A stretch of 64,000 nucleotides of DNA from JBCCQL01 sp039414355 (GCA_039414355.1 JBCDJN010000014.1:1-64000), one strand, 5' to 3'; positions 46,801 through 55,579 are shown, counted from the stretch's first letter. Numbers and translations: made by a program. The notes: generated by a model from the sequence alone, not told the origin.

Positions 46801-49042
46801 CCACCACCGGCCGATGGCCGTCCGCGTGGAGGTGCTGCCCGTCGCGTCGCTGCCGCCATCGCTCGACCCGGCCATGTCCACCGCGGCGGAGTACAGGATG
46901 GCGGGCGAAGGGCGGTTCACCCGAGTTGCGTTCTCTGCCGATGGCACTCGGTTAGCGGCTGTCGAGCAAGCCGGCGAGCCGAGCCGCGTGAACGTCACGG
47001 TGTGGTCGCGCCAGTCCCCGGCCGGCGAGTTCACCGGCAAGACCAAGCTCGCGGTCGACGCCCGATCGGTCGCCTTCAACCCACTCGATAGCAGCCGGCT
47101 GGCGGTTGGCGCCGCGGGCGGCGAACTCTCGTTTTGGCGTCTGAGCGATGGCGACGCGACGCCCGAAGCACGATTGATGGAGCACGCCGACGACGTGACC
47201 GAAGTCGCGTACACGCCAAGCGGCAAGCGGCTCGCCACCGCGTCGGTCAGTGGCCGGGCGTTCGTTTGGCGGCGGTCGGATGACGAGCAGTGGCGGATCG
47301 ACAACTTCCCGCCAGTCCGCCACCTCAGCCCGCTAACCGGCGTCGCCTGGACCGCCGATGGGCAGACACTCGTCACGGCCGACAGAGAGGGCCTCATCCG
47401 CTCGTGGCCGCTGCCGCGGTTCTACGATGTCCGCAAGCTCGCCACCCGCGCCGACGCCGCCAACACCATCGCCCCGACGAAGGGTGGTCGGGTTCTTATC
47501 GGCGACAGCCAGGGCCACACCCTGCTGGTCGACCCGGCGCGGCCGACCGAACCCGTCGCCAACTTCTTCGTCGGCCACCCCGGCGAGTCGATCGCGCAGT
47601 CTTGGCTTGTTCGAGACGTTGGCTCGCGGTCCACGCACTTGGCAACGCTGGCCTTTGCGGACGGCGCCGCTTCGCTTGTTCGCTGGCGAGACGGCACGCG
47701 GTTTGCGCTGAACGGAGTCGATCAACGCGACTCGATCGACCTCTCGCCGGACGGCAAAACCTTGGCCGCCGCGTCGCTGCAAGCGATCACGCTCTTGGAC
47801 GTTGAAAGATCGCAGGTGCTCGCCCGCGGCACGCTGGCCGCGTCGTCGCTTGCTTTCCTCCCAAGCGGCCGGCTCTTGGTTGGCGACGCCCGGGGGCGAC
47901 TGTCGTTGATGCGCGCCGAAGGCGGTCAGCTTGTCCGCGAACGCAGCGAACTTGTCGCGCCGCGGCGAGATGTGCGCCTGCTCGCCTCGCAGCGCGACTC
48001 GTCGAGCGACGTGGTGTACGCCGTAACCGATGAGCCGCGGCCGGCGGTCTATCGCGTCGCGATCGACCCGGCTGGCGCCATGCGTGTCGAGCCTCTGCCT
48101 CGTCTCGATGAACCGATCGATCAGATCACCGCCATCGACGACGGCGTCGCGGTGCGGCTTTCGCGCAGCGGCGAGGTGCTGGTCAGCGACGCTGGCGGCG
48201 ACGCCTGGCGGCCCGGCAGCCAAGCCGATCTCACGCCGCCCGGGAGCAGCGAGGCACCCGAGTCCCGTAGCCCGGTGCTGCTCGCCTTCGACGATGGCGT
48301 CAACACGATCAGCATCTCGCGAGACGGCCGAGAGCGTCGCTGGTCGGCCGACCAACCCAACCGGCCCAACAAAACCACGGTCATCACGGACGAGGGTAAG
48401 GTGCTTCTCGCCGCGTGCAACGCATCGGCCGATCGAGTAGCCGTAGCAGCGGAGTCGCGCCTTGGTGTTGCCGTTCGGCTGCGAACGCCTGAAGGCTGGC
48501 GGACGCTGCCGGCTGGCTCGCCGTTCTCAACGCGGGCGCGTTTGGCGATTGATGACGCCCGCGTTATCGCTTGGGACCCCACCCCGGGACGCCTCACAAC
48601 GTGGCGTCTCGACGAACTGGGCGCCAAGCCCGAAACCTGGCAAGAGGGCACGGCCCGCTCAGTGGCGGGCGACGCGGCGATCGCCCTCGGCGACGGCGGC
48701 CGCGTCGCGGTTGCGACGCCCAGCGGCGACGACCAACAACTACTTCTTTGGTCGTCCGAGGCCGACCAACCAAAGCGTCACACTCTCGAGGAAATCGAAG
48801 CGACCGCGCTCGCCTTCTCGCCCTCAGGCCGCCGGCTGTTTATCGGCACGTCGACCGGTCGGATCGTGCTGTACGATGTCTCGACCAACACCGCCGCCAA
48901 CCCGCCGGCGCCGCGGTTCGACGAGCTGATGAGCTTCGCCGAGCACCGCCGCCCGATCACAACGCTCCGCTTCTCGCCCGACGGAAAGACGCTTTACTCA
49001 GCCGATGAGCAGGGCGTGGGCGTCGTCTGGCCGACGCGGTAG
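43832..49042 (+). CDS. Large Ser/Thr kinase with Thr-acidic repeats and beta-propeller C-terminus
   Basis: A 1736-residue protein. It starts with a zinc ribbon (CPTCGALL, then CDLCRD). Residues 30-300 are low-complexity and acidic, with many short motifs of the type T-[VI]-D-[FL]-[DE] or ATV-[DTA]. The kinase domain (about 333-600) has the glycine loop AKGGMGRVYLA, Lys363 in VALKTL, Asp455 in HRDLKPEN and DWG (Asp473) in place of DFG. A membrane helix lies at about 698-720, followed by a long Ala/Glu/Lys-rich coiled coil (about 725-810). The remaining 900 residues hold WD40-like repeats (for example FSPSGRRLFIGTSTGRIVLY). The kinase would be cytoplasmic and the propeller extracytoplasmic. It directly follows the secretion-adaptor genes. 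Confidence 0.9.
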   Translation: MIVCPTCGALLPLGTETSDGDQLCDLCRDKQQEGAETREEASTPVFDSSEPADDGDTPVFDATVDGDATVTEDSASKPPATPAAGVTVDENATVAEGGTVDFDHTPEEEPAGDENATPVFDATVDIDQPASGEADEHATDHFDDATVAGGATVDFDTGEPDSTDKAGAPNAGGTIDFDPDDTVGTVDLQVDDAAQTIDLDTAESATVDLDAGADPTDFSLAPDSVDETPAGRAPPTLHGAAADNATVDLEGRPPGATPAGLADATRAGGDTADAAAMSLDSRLKKMWRAAEASDGSPSATLQVELKHLGGESLLSVSSRPVLGEEAAPNEKGDYRIEKFLAKGGMGRVYLAQQSSLGRTVALKTLSDELAAKDRYRQKFFAEASITGLLDHPNIVPIHDLGVQADGVPFYSMKFVTGEPWSDSILQKSKSENLSILLQVADGVAFAHSRRILHRDLKPENVMLGEYGEVLVVDWGLAVHLDRDKEFSLGGTPLYMAPEMANHEVENINERSDVYLLGAMLFEVLEGKAPHESGAKTATERILTAAMNKIVPHKSADELMDVALKALATKPADRYADAREFQDAVRECQRHADSRERAERAAAELDVAKHTGDNERFARAMFAYQDAVDLWPENGAAQEGLNEARIAYAEHALAERDYGLGLSLLDEADESHRPLREQLLAAQDREAQRGRRLRLARNAAIAATVATVASLSGFAWFANNAAIKQRKLTNQATASAAEAREQRTEAERQKDIAEGEAMNAREAEALEREAKKAAQNSAAAALKAQKLAEAAEDKASKARAVAVANEAIAKRRAFVAEVALTAADLAVADTDTASERLARIEQTSPELLDWEAGRLRHLSHGDFARVEMDDPIAQFVSTPPLPVPDGTPAPTVVAALAGDPETTGARLLAGTLDPATGKALLAAAPALPGVDPTLVALGPGGLTAVAGTLADRAGVIAVLTPDGVKQVAVPPDGREVTALAFSPTGAELAVAHHRPMAVRVEVLPVASLPPSLDPAMSTAAEYRMAGEGRFTRVAFSADGTRLAAVEQAGEPSRVNVTVWSRQSPAGEFTGKTKLAVDARSVAFNPLDSSRLAVGAAGGELSFWRLSDGDATPEARLMEHADDVTEVAYTPSGKRLATASVSGRAFVWRRSDDEQWRIDNFPPVRHLSPLTGVAWTADGQTLVTADREGLIRSWPLPRFYDVRKLATRADAANTIAPTKGGRVLIGDSQGHTLLVDPARPTEPVANFFVGHPGESIAQSWLVRDVGSRSTHLATLAFADGAASLVRWRDGTRFALNGVDQRDSIDLSPDGKTLAAASLQAITLLDVERSQVLARGTLAASSLAFLPSGRLLVGDARGRLSLMRAEGGQLVRERSELVAPRRDVRLLASQRDSSSDVVYAVTDEPRPAVYRVAIDPAGAMRVEPLPRLDEPIDQITAIDDGVAVRLSRSGEVLVSDAGGDAWRPGSQADLTPPGSSEAPESRSPVLLAFDDGVNTISISRDGRERRWSADQPNRPNKTTVITDEGKVLLAACNASADRVAVAAESRLGVAVRLRTPEGWRTLPAGSPFSTRARLAIDDARVIAWDPTPGRLTTWRLDELGAKPETWQEGTARSVAGDAAIALGDGGRVAVATPSGDDQQLLLWSSEADQPKRHTLEEIEATALAFSPSGRRLFIGTSTGRIVLYDVSTNTAANPPAPRFDELMSFAEHRRPITTLRFSPDGKTLYSADEQGVGVVWPTR

Positions 49043-49105
49043 CGGCGGCGATCGGTCTCGCTCGCGCGTGGCAACTTGGTACTTCGGTCTAACCTCCACC
49101 TTTGC

Positions 49106-49714
49106 ATGCCTGCTGCTCTCGTCCTCGCCGGCGGCCGCAGCTCGCGGATGGGGCGGGACAAGGCGTCGCTGCCTTGGGGCGAGGGGACGCTGCTGAGCGC
49201 GACCGTCGATCGCGCTGCGATGGCGACGGGTAGCGGGCCGATTGCGTGCGTCGCGGCGCCCGACCAATCGCTGCCGCCGATGCCGGGAGGCGTGGAGGTG
49301 GCCCGCGACCGCTCGCAGGGCCGGGGGCCGCTGGAAGCGCTCGCCGCTGGATTGCACGCGCTCGCCGGTCGCGCGGAGTGTGCCCTGGTCGTGGGCTGCG
49401 ACACGCCGCTGCTCGCGCCGGCCGTCGGGCGGCTGTTGCTTGAGCGGCTCGGAGACCACGACGCCGCTGTGGCTGTGGCCGGCGGACGGCGGCAGCCGCT
49501 GCTCGCCGCTTACCGCGTCAACCTGGCGCCGACCGCCGACGAGGTGCTCGCCGGCGGCCGGAGCAGCTTGCACGCGTTGCTCGACCGGGTTCGCGTGACC
49601 GAAGTCTGCGAAGACGACCTTCGCCGCGTCGACCCCGATCTTCGCAGCCTGATCAACTGCAACGATGACGCGGCGTACCAGCGGGCCCTCGCGCTTCACG
49701 CCAGCGGCGCCTGA
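49106..49714 (+). CDS. mobA: Molybdenum cofactor guanylyltransferase MobA
   Basis: A 202-residue cytoplasmic nucleotidyltransferase. The signature LVLAGGRSSRMGRDKASLPW binds GTP. Downstream motifs RGPLEALAAGLHAL and VVGCDTPLLAPAVG match the MobA family, including the metal-binding Asp. It attaches GMP to molybdopterin to make the guanine-dinucleotide cofactor. The ATG at 49106 (MPAALVLAGG) is preferred; the frame opens 10 codons earlier. It follows the large kinase by 63 bp. Its last 62 bases overlap the converging PEP-CTERM gene. No molybdoenzyme with visible cofactor ligands is in the window. Confidence 0.9.
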   Translation: MPAALVLAGGRSSRMGRDKASLPWGEGTLLSATVDRAAMATGSGPIACVAAPDQSLPPMPGGVEVARDRSQGRGPLEALAAGLHALAGRAECALVVGCDTPLLAPAVGRLLLERLGDHDAAVAVAGGRRQPLLAAYRVNLAPTADEVLAGGRSSLHALLDRVRVTEVCEDDLRRVDPDLRSLINCNDDAAYQRALALHASGA

Positions 49715-50555
49715 CGGCGGCGGCCAGCACACCGAGCAGAACCGCGGCGGCGGGCTCGGGAATCGCCGCCGGTGCGGCCGCCGCGAGCTCATCACGCCAC
49801 AGGGTGAAGTCGGCGGCGTCCACCACGCCGTCGAAGTTCAGGTCGGCCGCCACGTTCGCCTCGACGCCAAAGAACCGGCGCCACTCGGCGAAGTCGCCCG
49901 GCCCCACGGCGCCGTCGCCATCGATATCGCCCGGCATGGCGGGCGCGACGACAATCTCGCCGATGGTCACGCGTGAGTGGCCGGTCAAGAAGACGTTCAG
50001 AGCAATGCTGTCGACGTCCGACCAGTCGATCGGCTGACTAGCCCGGTCGAGCAGCCAGGAGAGGTAGTAGGGCTCGTCGCTCCACGCCAGCTTGGCGCCG
50101 AAGCCGGTCGACTGAGCATCGCCGCCGGCGCCCGATCCGAAGACCATCGACAGCTGCGGCGGGTGCACGTGGTCGCCCAGGGGCACGGCCTCGTCAATCC
50201 GCATCAGCAGCCGCTCGCCGGCGGCGGTGAAGTCGGCAGCAAGCGGATTCGCCTCGCCACCGTAGCGGAGGCCAATCACCTCAAACACGCCTCGGTCGTG
50301 GTCAAACGTCAGGCTGCCGCCGCCCGAAGGCTCCACGGCGAGCGACCCGCCGTAGCCGCTGAAGACGGTTCGCTCGCCGCCAACCGCCGCAGGGGCGTCC
50401 CAGGTCTGATCGACGCTCAAGTACTGCTGCTGATCGAAGAACGCCCCGGTTGTGAAGTCGTCCAAGACCAGCTGCGCGTCCACCGCTGGGCCCCCCAAGA
50501 GAAGGGCGCCCGCCGCCGCGATGCCGCCTCCAACACGATCGATTCGCTTACTCAT
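49653..50555 (-). CDS. PEP-CTERM protein with dockerin-like EF-hands
   Basis: A 300-residue protein. A leader (MSKRIDRVGGGIAAAGALLL, cleavage near VDAQ) is followed by a beta-rich domain (LVLDDFTTGAFFDQQQYLSV onward, about 30-200) without enzymatic motifs, possibly a jelly roll. Two EF-hand dockerin-type motifs follow (GDIDGDGAVGPGDFAEWRRF and LNFDGVVDAADFTLWRDEL). IPEPAAAVLLGVLAAAV and a basic end then form the PEP-CTERM signal, extended by about 15 residues. Export and exosortase anchoring are predicted. The gene lies 235 bp downstream of another PEP-CTERM gene on the same strand and overlaps mobA tail to tail by 62 bp. Confidence 0.85.
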   Translation of the reverse strand: MSKRIDRVGGGIAAAGALLLGGPAVDAQLVLDDFTTGAFFDQQQYLSVDQTWDAPAAVGGERTVFSGYGGSLAVEPSGGGSLTFDHDRGVFEVIGLRYGGEANPLAADFTAAGERLLMRIDEAVPLGDHVHPPQLSMVFGSGAGGDAQSTGFGAKLAWSDEPYYLSWLLDRASQPIDWSDVDSIALNVFLTGHSRVTIGEIVVAPAMPGDIDGDGAVGPGDFAEWRRFFGVEANVAADLNFDGVVDAADFTLWRDELAAAAPAAIPEPAAAVLLGVLAAAVRRRWREARGPAGTPRHRCS

Positions 50556-50790
50556 GACTACTGCTGCTCCGTTCCGGTAGCCCCTTAAGCGGCTAGGCCG
50601 GTTTCATCAGAGCGCGCAACAGTCGGATCGTCTGACTTCGTGCGTTGCAAGACGCCTACCCGAACCGACGCGGAGCACGTCACGCTGCGGGCAAGTACCA
50701 CGGCGCGATGGTCGCCTCCTCAGCAGTTTGTGGCCGCACCTCCGCGAGGTAGCGACGATCAAACGGCGGCTTCCGGCGGACCTGAGAAGC

Positions 50791-51957
50791 TCAGGTCTTT
50801 CGCGTCAAGCGACGCGAGCAGCAGCCGGCCGCGATCGCAACGCCGGCAAGCAGGCTGACCGCCGGCTCGGGGATGGAGGTCGACGCCCCCGGCGCGGTTG
50901 CCCCGAAGTTGTTCGCCCACACGTCGTAGTCGCTTAGCGTGAACTCCGTGCCAAAGCCGTCACGCCAGACGGTGTAGTCGGCCGCGTCAACCATGCCGTC
51001 CGAGTTGTAGTCGCCAGCGAGCGGATCGGCCGGAAGTGGGACCAGGCCATCGAAGACTTCCACGTTGTCAAAGACGCTGAAGCTGAAGGCGGGATCAACT
51101 GTGACCGAGGAGAACAAGTCGGACATCAACAAGCCGATTGATCCATCGAGAAACGCCTCTTCCGGTTCCCCGTTGCTGTAATCGACCGTGCCGATCTCCA
51201 GCGTGTTGCCGGAGCTCGCGCTCCGCATGGTGAAGCGAGCGAAGCCAGGGGATGTGGTGTCGCCGGAGGGACCCAGGTTCTCGGTATCGACTTCGACGTT
51301 TACCGTCATCCATTGGAAGCCGGCGGCGCCCGCCCGGACGAGCCCCGTCGAGCCCTGCGCAGGGACGGCCGTGGCGATATCGATCTCTGGGAACGCGGCT
51401 TGAATGATTGGGTTGGTGTGGTCGCGGGCCCCTGCCATGTCTCCCAGCGCGTACTGCCCGCTCTCGGACTGGAGTTGGGTTTCCTCTTTGTAGAGCCGGT
51501 AGTCCGTCGCCGCGGCGTCTCCGTCGCCGGTGTAGAGGAACGAAGCGCCTAGGGGCCCGGGCATGGCGCCGTCATGTCCAACACTCACGCCCACGAACTC
51601 GGTCGTCCCGGTCCCCACGCCGCCGTCGTCGGGCGCCCAGTTCGACCAAACATCAACGCGCAACGTGTACTGCCCCGTGAACGCCGAATCGAAGAAGAAA
51701 GCGCCAATCTCCGCGGCGCCGGTCGGCTGCGAGTTATTGACCTCAAGCTTAAGACCAATGGTGTCGCTGCCCCGCGGGGCCGCTGGCAGCCCCTTCGTTG
51801 AGTAGTCGAAGCCGAACACCGCCGAGGCATCGGCGTCTTGGGCGATCGTCCAACCGGTGCCCGTGTCTAGTCCGTCAGAAAACACCTGCCCAAACGCGCC
51901 GCCGCCGAGACTTAGCAGCCCGAATACGGTCGTCACGCAGATCCACACTCTCGTCAT
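50791..51957 (-). CDS. PEP-CTERM protein with dockerin-like EF-hands and LamG-like body
   Basis: A 388-residue protein. The start at 51957 is supported by GGGGAG upstream and by the leader MTRVWICVTTVFGLLSLGGG (cleavage near AFGQ); the frame is open 90 codons further but without a leader. The body (VFSDGLDTGTGWTIAQDADA onward) resembles the concanavalin/LamG-like PEP-CTERM proteins, with no catalytic residues seen. EF-hand-type repeats follow (GDYNSDGMVDAADYTVWRDG, then a second, degenerate one around LSDYDVWANNFG). The tail is IPEPAVSLLAGVAIAAG with a basic RRLTRKT end. It is predicted to be secreted and anchored. Confidence 0.85.
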   Translation of the reverse strand: MTRVWICVTTVFGLLSLGGGAFGQVFSDGLDTGTGWTIAQDADASAVFGFDYSTKGLPAAPRGSDTIGLKLEVNNSQPTGAAEIGAFFFDSAFTGQYTLRVDVWSNWAPDDGGVGTGTTEFVGVSVGHDGAMPGPLGASFLYTGDGDAAATDYRLYKEETQLQSESGQYALGDMAGARDHTNPIIQAAFPEIDIATAVPAQGSTGLVRAGAAGFQWMTVNVEVDTENLGPSGDTTSPGFARFTMRSASSGNTLEIGTVDYSNGEPEEAFLDGSIGLLMSDLFSSVTVDPAFSFSVFDNVEVFDGLVPLPADPLAGDYNSDGMVDAADYTVWRDGFGTEFTLSDYDVWANNFGATAPGASTSIPEPAVSLLAGVAIAAGCCSRRLTRKT

Positions 51958-52223
51958 GGTAGTACTCCCCAGCAGATGCACGCCTGTCTGACTATAGGTG
52001 GGATCGATCTGGTGATTTCGCGTTCGGTTTCTTGACGTTCCGGCCGGCCAGCAATCGACGCCACGCTTCCCAGATGCTAGCCAGTCGGGCAATTGGCTGC
52101 AAACTCCGCGTGGATTGGCCTGCCTCACGACCCCGTCGCTACCCACCGTGCTCAATGAACGGCGGACGAGTCGTTCCAACAGGGCTCCAAGCGCCACAAC
52201 GAATCGACCGTCGATCGCGCCTG

Positions 52224-53876
52224 TCAACCGCGGCGCCCCACCGCTTCGCGTTCGCCAAGCTCATGGTCCTCAACGCCAAAGTGCTCCATCGGCACGCTGT
52301 AGTGCCGGTCGAAATACGCCGGCAGATCGGCGAGCCGGTCTTCGCCGTCTTCGGCGGTGGCGTACAAGGTCTTGCCCTGTGGCGCCGAGCGGATCTCGCC
52401 CTGATCGACCATCACCTCGCCGGCTTTGATGACCATCCGGGGCAGCTCGAACATTGCCTCGTAATTGTCGCTGGGGGTGTAGAGCGTCACGTCGGCATCG
52501 GCGCCGACGCCCAGGTGGCCCTTGGTGGTGAGGCCGAGCAGCCGGGCCGGGCCGGCGCGGGTGATGATGGCGATTTCGTTGAGCGTGTACTCGCGGTCGA
52601 GCTCCGCCAAGCGGCAGCGTTTGAGCAACGTATCGGGGCACTGGGCGATCAACTCGTCGCGGTACGCACGGTCCATCAGCAGGCGGATCAATTGCGGGTA
52701 GGCGAGGAACGACCCGCCGTTGGGGTGGTCGGTGCTCATGACGACCCGCCACGGGTCGCGGATCATCAGGTACCACTCCAGGCCGACCGCCCACTGCAGG
52801 GCGTTGAAGAGATTCTTGTTCTTGTAGGTCATGGGGAGCACGCCGCAGCCGCCCTCGACCTCGGTGTCGTGCGAGCACCACCGGTTGCCGGTCGCCCGGT
52901 AGAGGTAGTGGCCGAGCGGGCCGTCGCCCGTCATGTTGGTCGTCGCCCCGAACATCACCTGGCCGACGTCCACCGAGAGGTTCTCGTGCTGGTTGATGTA
53001 GTCGACCAGCGGTTCGACCCGGCTGGAGAGCGAACCTTCGTCCGCGTCGCCGCCGCCGTAGCTGTGAAACTGGATGTGGGCCAGGTGGGCGCGGGCGCCG
53101 CCGAGGGCTTGCATGGTGTCGAGCGTGGTCCGCCAATTGCCGGGCATGCCGAGCTGGTTGCAGTGCAGGTGCAGCGGGTGGGGCAGGGCGAGCTCGTTCG
53201 CCGCCGCGGCGAGCGAGCTGATGATCTGCCGCGGCGTGAGGTTGTAACCGGGCACTTCGGACTCCAACCCCTCCACCCGCATCATGCCGGGACGCTTCCA
53301 CGCCTCCACGCCGCCCGGGTTGGCCAGCTTGGGGGCGTAGCCGCGGGTCCGCCGCAGCAGCCACGCCAGGTACTCGCGGAGCCGTTCGCCATCGCCGCGC
53401 TGGATGCACTCCATCGCGTAGCGGTTGTTGCCCACCAGCACGAAGAAGCCTTTGTCCAAGCAGGGCGTGTCGGCGAACTCCTGGTGCGCCTGCCTGGCGC
53501 CGAGCGGGGAGACCGCCGCGTCGAAGACCGACGTGTAGCCCAGCCCGGCGTACTTGTACGCCGTGGCGAAGGTCGAGGGTACGCTGCCCATGGTGCCGGA
53601 ACGCAGGCCGGGCGAAGCGGCCAGGGCGCCCGCCAGGCCGCGGCGGTCGTCGGGCCGCATCTTGCGGGCGGCGGTGACCTTCGGCCCCGTGATGTGGCAG
53701 TGCATGTCCACGCCGCCCGGCATGACCACCAGTCCCGCGGCGTCGATCGTCCGCGAAGCCTTCGCCCCATCGGCCGGCGGGGCGACAACCTTGCCGCCGT
53801 CGATCCAGAGGTCGCGCACCTGCCCATCGATTCCATTGATAGGGTCGTAGACGGTTCCGCCGGCGATCTTAAGCAA
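52224..53876 (-). CDS. fhcA: Formylmethanofuran dehydrogenase / formyl-hydrolase subunit A
   Basis: A 550-residue amidohydrolase. The motif GGVDMHCHITG gives the HxH metal pair. YAPKLANPGG probably carries the carboxylated lysine. Further ligands are in PHPLHLHCNQLG, HIQFHSYGGG and MSTDHPNGGSF. This set matches FwdA/FhcA, which hydrolyses or transfers the formyl group in H4MPT-linked C1 metabolism in methylotrophs and planctomycetes. The first codon is TTG with no clear Shine-Dalgarno, but no earlier start exists in frame. FhcB is encoded on the same strand 0.67 kb upstream, interrupted by a DinB-like gene on the other strand. FhcC and FhcD are not in the window. Confidence 0.92.
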   Translation of the reverse strand: MLKIAGGTVYDPINGIDGQVRDLWIDGGKVVAPPADGAKASRTIDAAGLVVMPGGVDMHCHITGPKVTAARKMRPDDRRGLAGALAASPGLRSGTMGSVPSTFATAYKYAGLGYTSVFDAAVSPLGARQAHQEFADTPCLDKGFFVLVGNNRYAMECIQRGDGERLREYLAWLLRRTRGYAPKLANPGGVEAWKRPGMMRVEGLESEVPGYNLTPRQIISSLAAAANELALPHPLHLHCNQLGMPGNWRTTLDTMQALGGARAHLAHIQFHSYGGGDADEGSLSSRVEPLVDYINQHENLSVDVGQVMFGATTNMTGDGPLGHYLYRATGNRWCSHDTEVEGGCGVLPMTYKNKNLFNALQWAVGLEWYLMIRDPWRVVMSTDHPNGGSFLAYPQLIRLLMDRAYRDELIAQCPDTLLKRCRLAELDREYTLNEIAIITRAGPARLLGLTTKGHLGVGADADVTLYTPSDNYEAMFELPRMVIKAGEVMVDQGEIRSAPQGKTLYATAEDGEDRLADLPAYFDRHYSVPMEHFGVEDHELGEREAVGRRG

Positions 53877-53967
53877 CGTGGTGGCCAGGGCTGGATGATG
53901 GGGGCTGGGGGCTGGGAGCCGCGAGTCCTATGGTACTTCGAATCCCGAGACCTAGAGAAGGTGAACG

Positions 53968-54474
53968 ATGGCACGCGATCGGATCGAACACGCGACTCAG
54001 CGGATGAAGCTCGCCCGCAGCTTCACGCATCACTGCCTGGAAGACCTGGCGCCGGAGCAGTGGTTTTGGCAACCGGCCGACGGCATGAACCACATCGCCT
54101 GGCATGTGGGTCATCTGGCGTTCGCCCAGTACTTCCTCTGCCTGAAACGGATCCGCGACCGCATTGAAGCCGACGAGCCGCTCATCAGCACGAAGTTCCT
54201 CAAGAGGTACAAACGCGGCTCATCGCCCGACCCGATGCCGGAGAACAACGAGACGATCGCCGAGCTCAGGCGCGTTGTCGACGGCGTCTTCGACGAGGCG
54301 ATGCGTGAGCTCGCGAAGTGGACCGACGAGGAGCTCGACGTACCGTCCTCGCCGCCGCACCCCGTGTTTGACACCAAGTTGGGCGCCATCGAGTGGTGCC
54401 CCCAGCACGAGATGATGCACGCCGGCCAGATGACCCTGCTGCGGCGGCTGATGGGCAGGGGGCCGAAGTGGTGA
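53968..54474 (+). CDS. DinB-like four-helix protein
   Basis: A 168-residue all-helical protein of the DinB/YfiT superfamily. Candidate metal ligands are in GMNHIAWHVGHLAFAQYF (near the N-terminus) and in CPQHEMMHAGQMTLL (near the C-terminus). That arrangement of three histidines is usual for the fold. Members include bacillithiol- and mycothiol-dependent transferases and many of unknown function. AAGGTG precedes the ATG by a suitable distance. The gene lies between fhcB and fhcA but on the opposite strand, so it is not part of their transcript. A specific role cannot be assigned. Confidence 0.85.
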   Translation: MARDRIEHATQRMKLARSFTHHCLEDLAPEQWFWQPADGMNHIAWHVGHLAFAQYFLCLKRIRDRIEADEPLISTKFLKRYKRGSSPDPMPENNETIAELRRVVDGVFDEAMRELAKWTDEELDVPSSPPHPVFDTKLGAIEWCPQHEMMHAGQMTLLRRLMGRGPKW

Positions 54475-54541
54475 GTAGGCGCTAGTTGATAGGCGCTAGG
54501 CGCGAGTTCTTTCGGGTCGGTCCCGACACGCTGGCAGCGCC

Positions 54542-55579
54542 TTAGCCGTGGGCGCCAGCCCCGGTCTTACCATTGGACGCAGAACCGTCCTCGTCACCAA
54601 CCGCCTCGATCAGTCCACGCAGTACCGACTCCGCCGTCGCCGCCCCACCGCGTGTTGGCAGCGGCAACGCGACGCCGTCATTGCGGTGCCATGTCCCGCC
54701 GCCTTCGCTGAGCGGCGTGATGGGAAAGCCGACCGCGTGCGGCGGGTGGCTGACGTGCTTCGGCTGCACATCGATAATCGGCCCCGTATCGAGCCGGATG
54801 ATCACGTCCCACTCGCCACGCTCGCCCGCGGACCAGAACGTCGCCTCGCCCGGAAGGTAGCGGGGGTAGCCGCGGGCGAAGTCGACCGCCATCGGGTAGC
54901 CCGTTTGCCAGGCGAGCACGTTCTCCGCTCCGGTTGCATTCGACTCGGACGGCAGCGAGGCAACCACCACGCGCGTGCGGTCGTGCACTTCCTGGGCGAG
55001 CTGCGTCATCGCCGCCACCGCCGCGGGGCCGCCTTCGGCGACGGGCTTTCCACGGACAATCGTCGCGTAGTTCGCGCCCGCGATCCGATCAAGCAGCGCT
55101 CGCCACGCGTTGAGCGACACGCCGGTCTGCTGCTCGACAACCGTCTCGTCGAGCGCCACGCCGGCCGCCAAAGCCCGCAGCACGCCGAGCGCTTCGTAGT
55201 CGGCGCCGTCGGCGAGCGGGAAGTCGGCGGACGGGACTTCGACGATCGAACGAGTAGCGCCGTCGCCGATGCGATCGAAACCCGGCAGCGGCTTCGGCTC
55301 GCAACGCCAGTAGACGATCAGGTTGGATCGGTCCGCGATCTCGCCATACGTGGCGCCCACGCCGCCAACGGCTTGGAACGCCAAGACCGACGCCGCATCG
55401 GCGGGCGAGCCGGTCCAGTCGACGGCGCCCCGCAGCCGATCGGCGAGTTCAACGGCGAGGCGTTGGGCCTCGACCGAGACGGCGCCCAGGCCGCAAATCA
55501 GCGTGCGTCGCGACTCGCGCAGCCAACCGCCGGCGAGCTCATACGGATCGATGGCGGCGTCCCGCCCGGCGAAGGTCAT
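54542..55579 (-). CDS. fhcB: Formylmethanofuran dehydrogenase / formyl-hydrolase subunit B
   Basis: A 345-residue protein of the FwdB/FhcB family in the molybdopterin-oxidoreductase fold. Recognisable blocks are ELAGGWLRESRRTLICGLGA, VGATYGEIADRSNLIVYWRC and AWQTGYPMAVDFARGYPRYL. The N-terminal iron-sulfur CxxC cluster and the metal-ligating cysteine of archaeal FwdB are not visible. That agrees with the bacterial formyltransferase/hydrolase complex, where the subunit is thought to be structural. Its ATG overlaps the stop of the upstream cytochrome/LRR gene (ATGA), so the two are translationally coupled. FhcA follows on the same strand after an opposed DinB-like gene. Confidence 0.88.
   Translation of the reverse strand: MTFAGRDAAIDPYELAGGWLRESRRTLICGLGAVSVEAQRLAVELADRLRGAVDWTGSPADAASVLAFQAVGGVGATYGEIADRSNLIVYWRCEPKPLPGFDRIGDGATRSIVEVPSADFPLADGADYEALGVLRALAAGVALDETVVEQQTGVSLNAWRALLDRIAGANYATIVRGKPVAEGGPAAVAAMTQLAQEVHDRTRVVVASLPSESNATGAENVLAWQTGYPMAVDFARGYPRYLPGEATFWSAGERGEWDVIIRLDTGPIIDVQPKHVSHPPHAVGFPITPLSEGGGTWHRNDGVALPLPTRGGAATAESVLRGLIEAVGDEDGSASNGKTGAGAHG

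Noticed and set aside
49106..55579. Functional link between mobA and fhcB
   Set aside because: FhcB shows no visible molybdopterin-metal ligand and several unrelated genes lie between, so proximity alone is weak.
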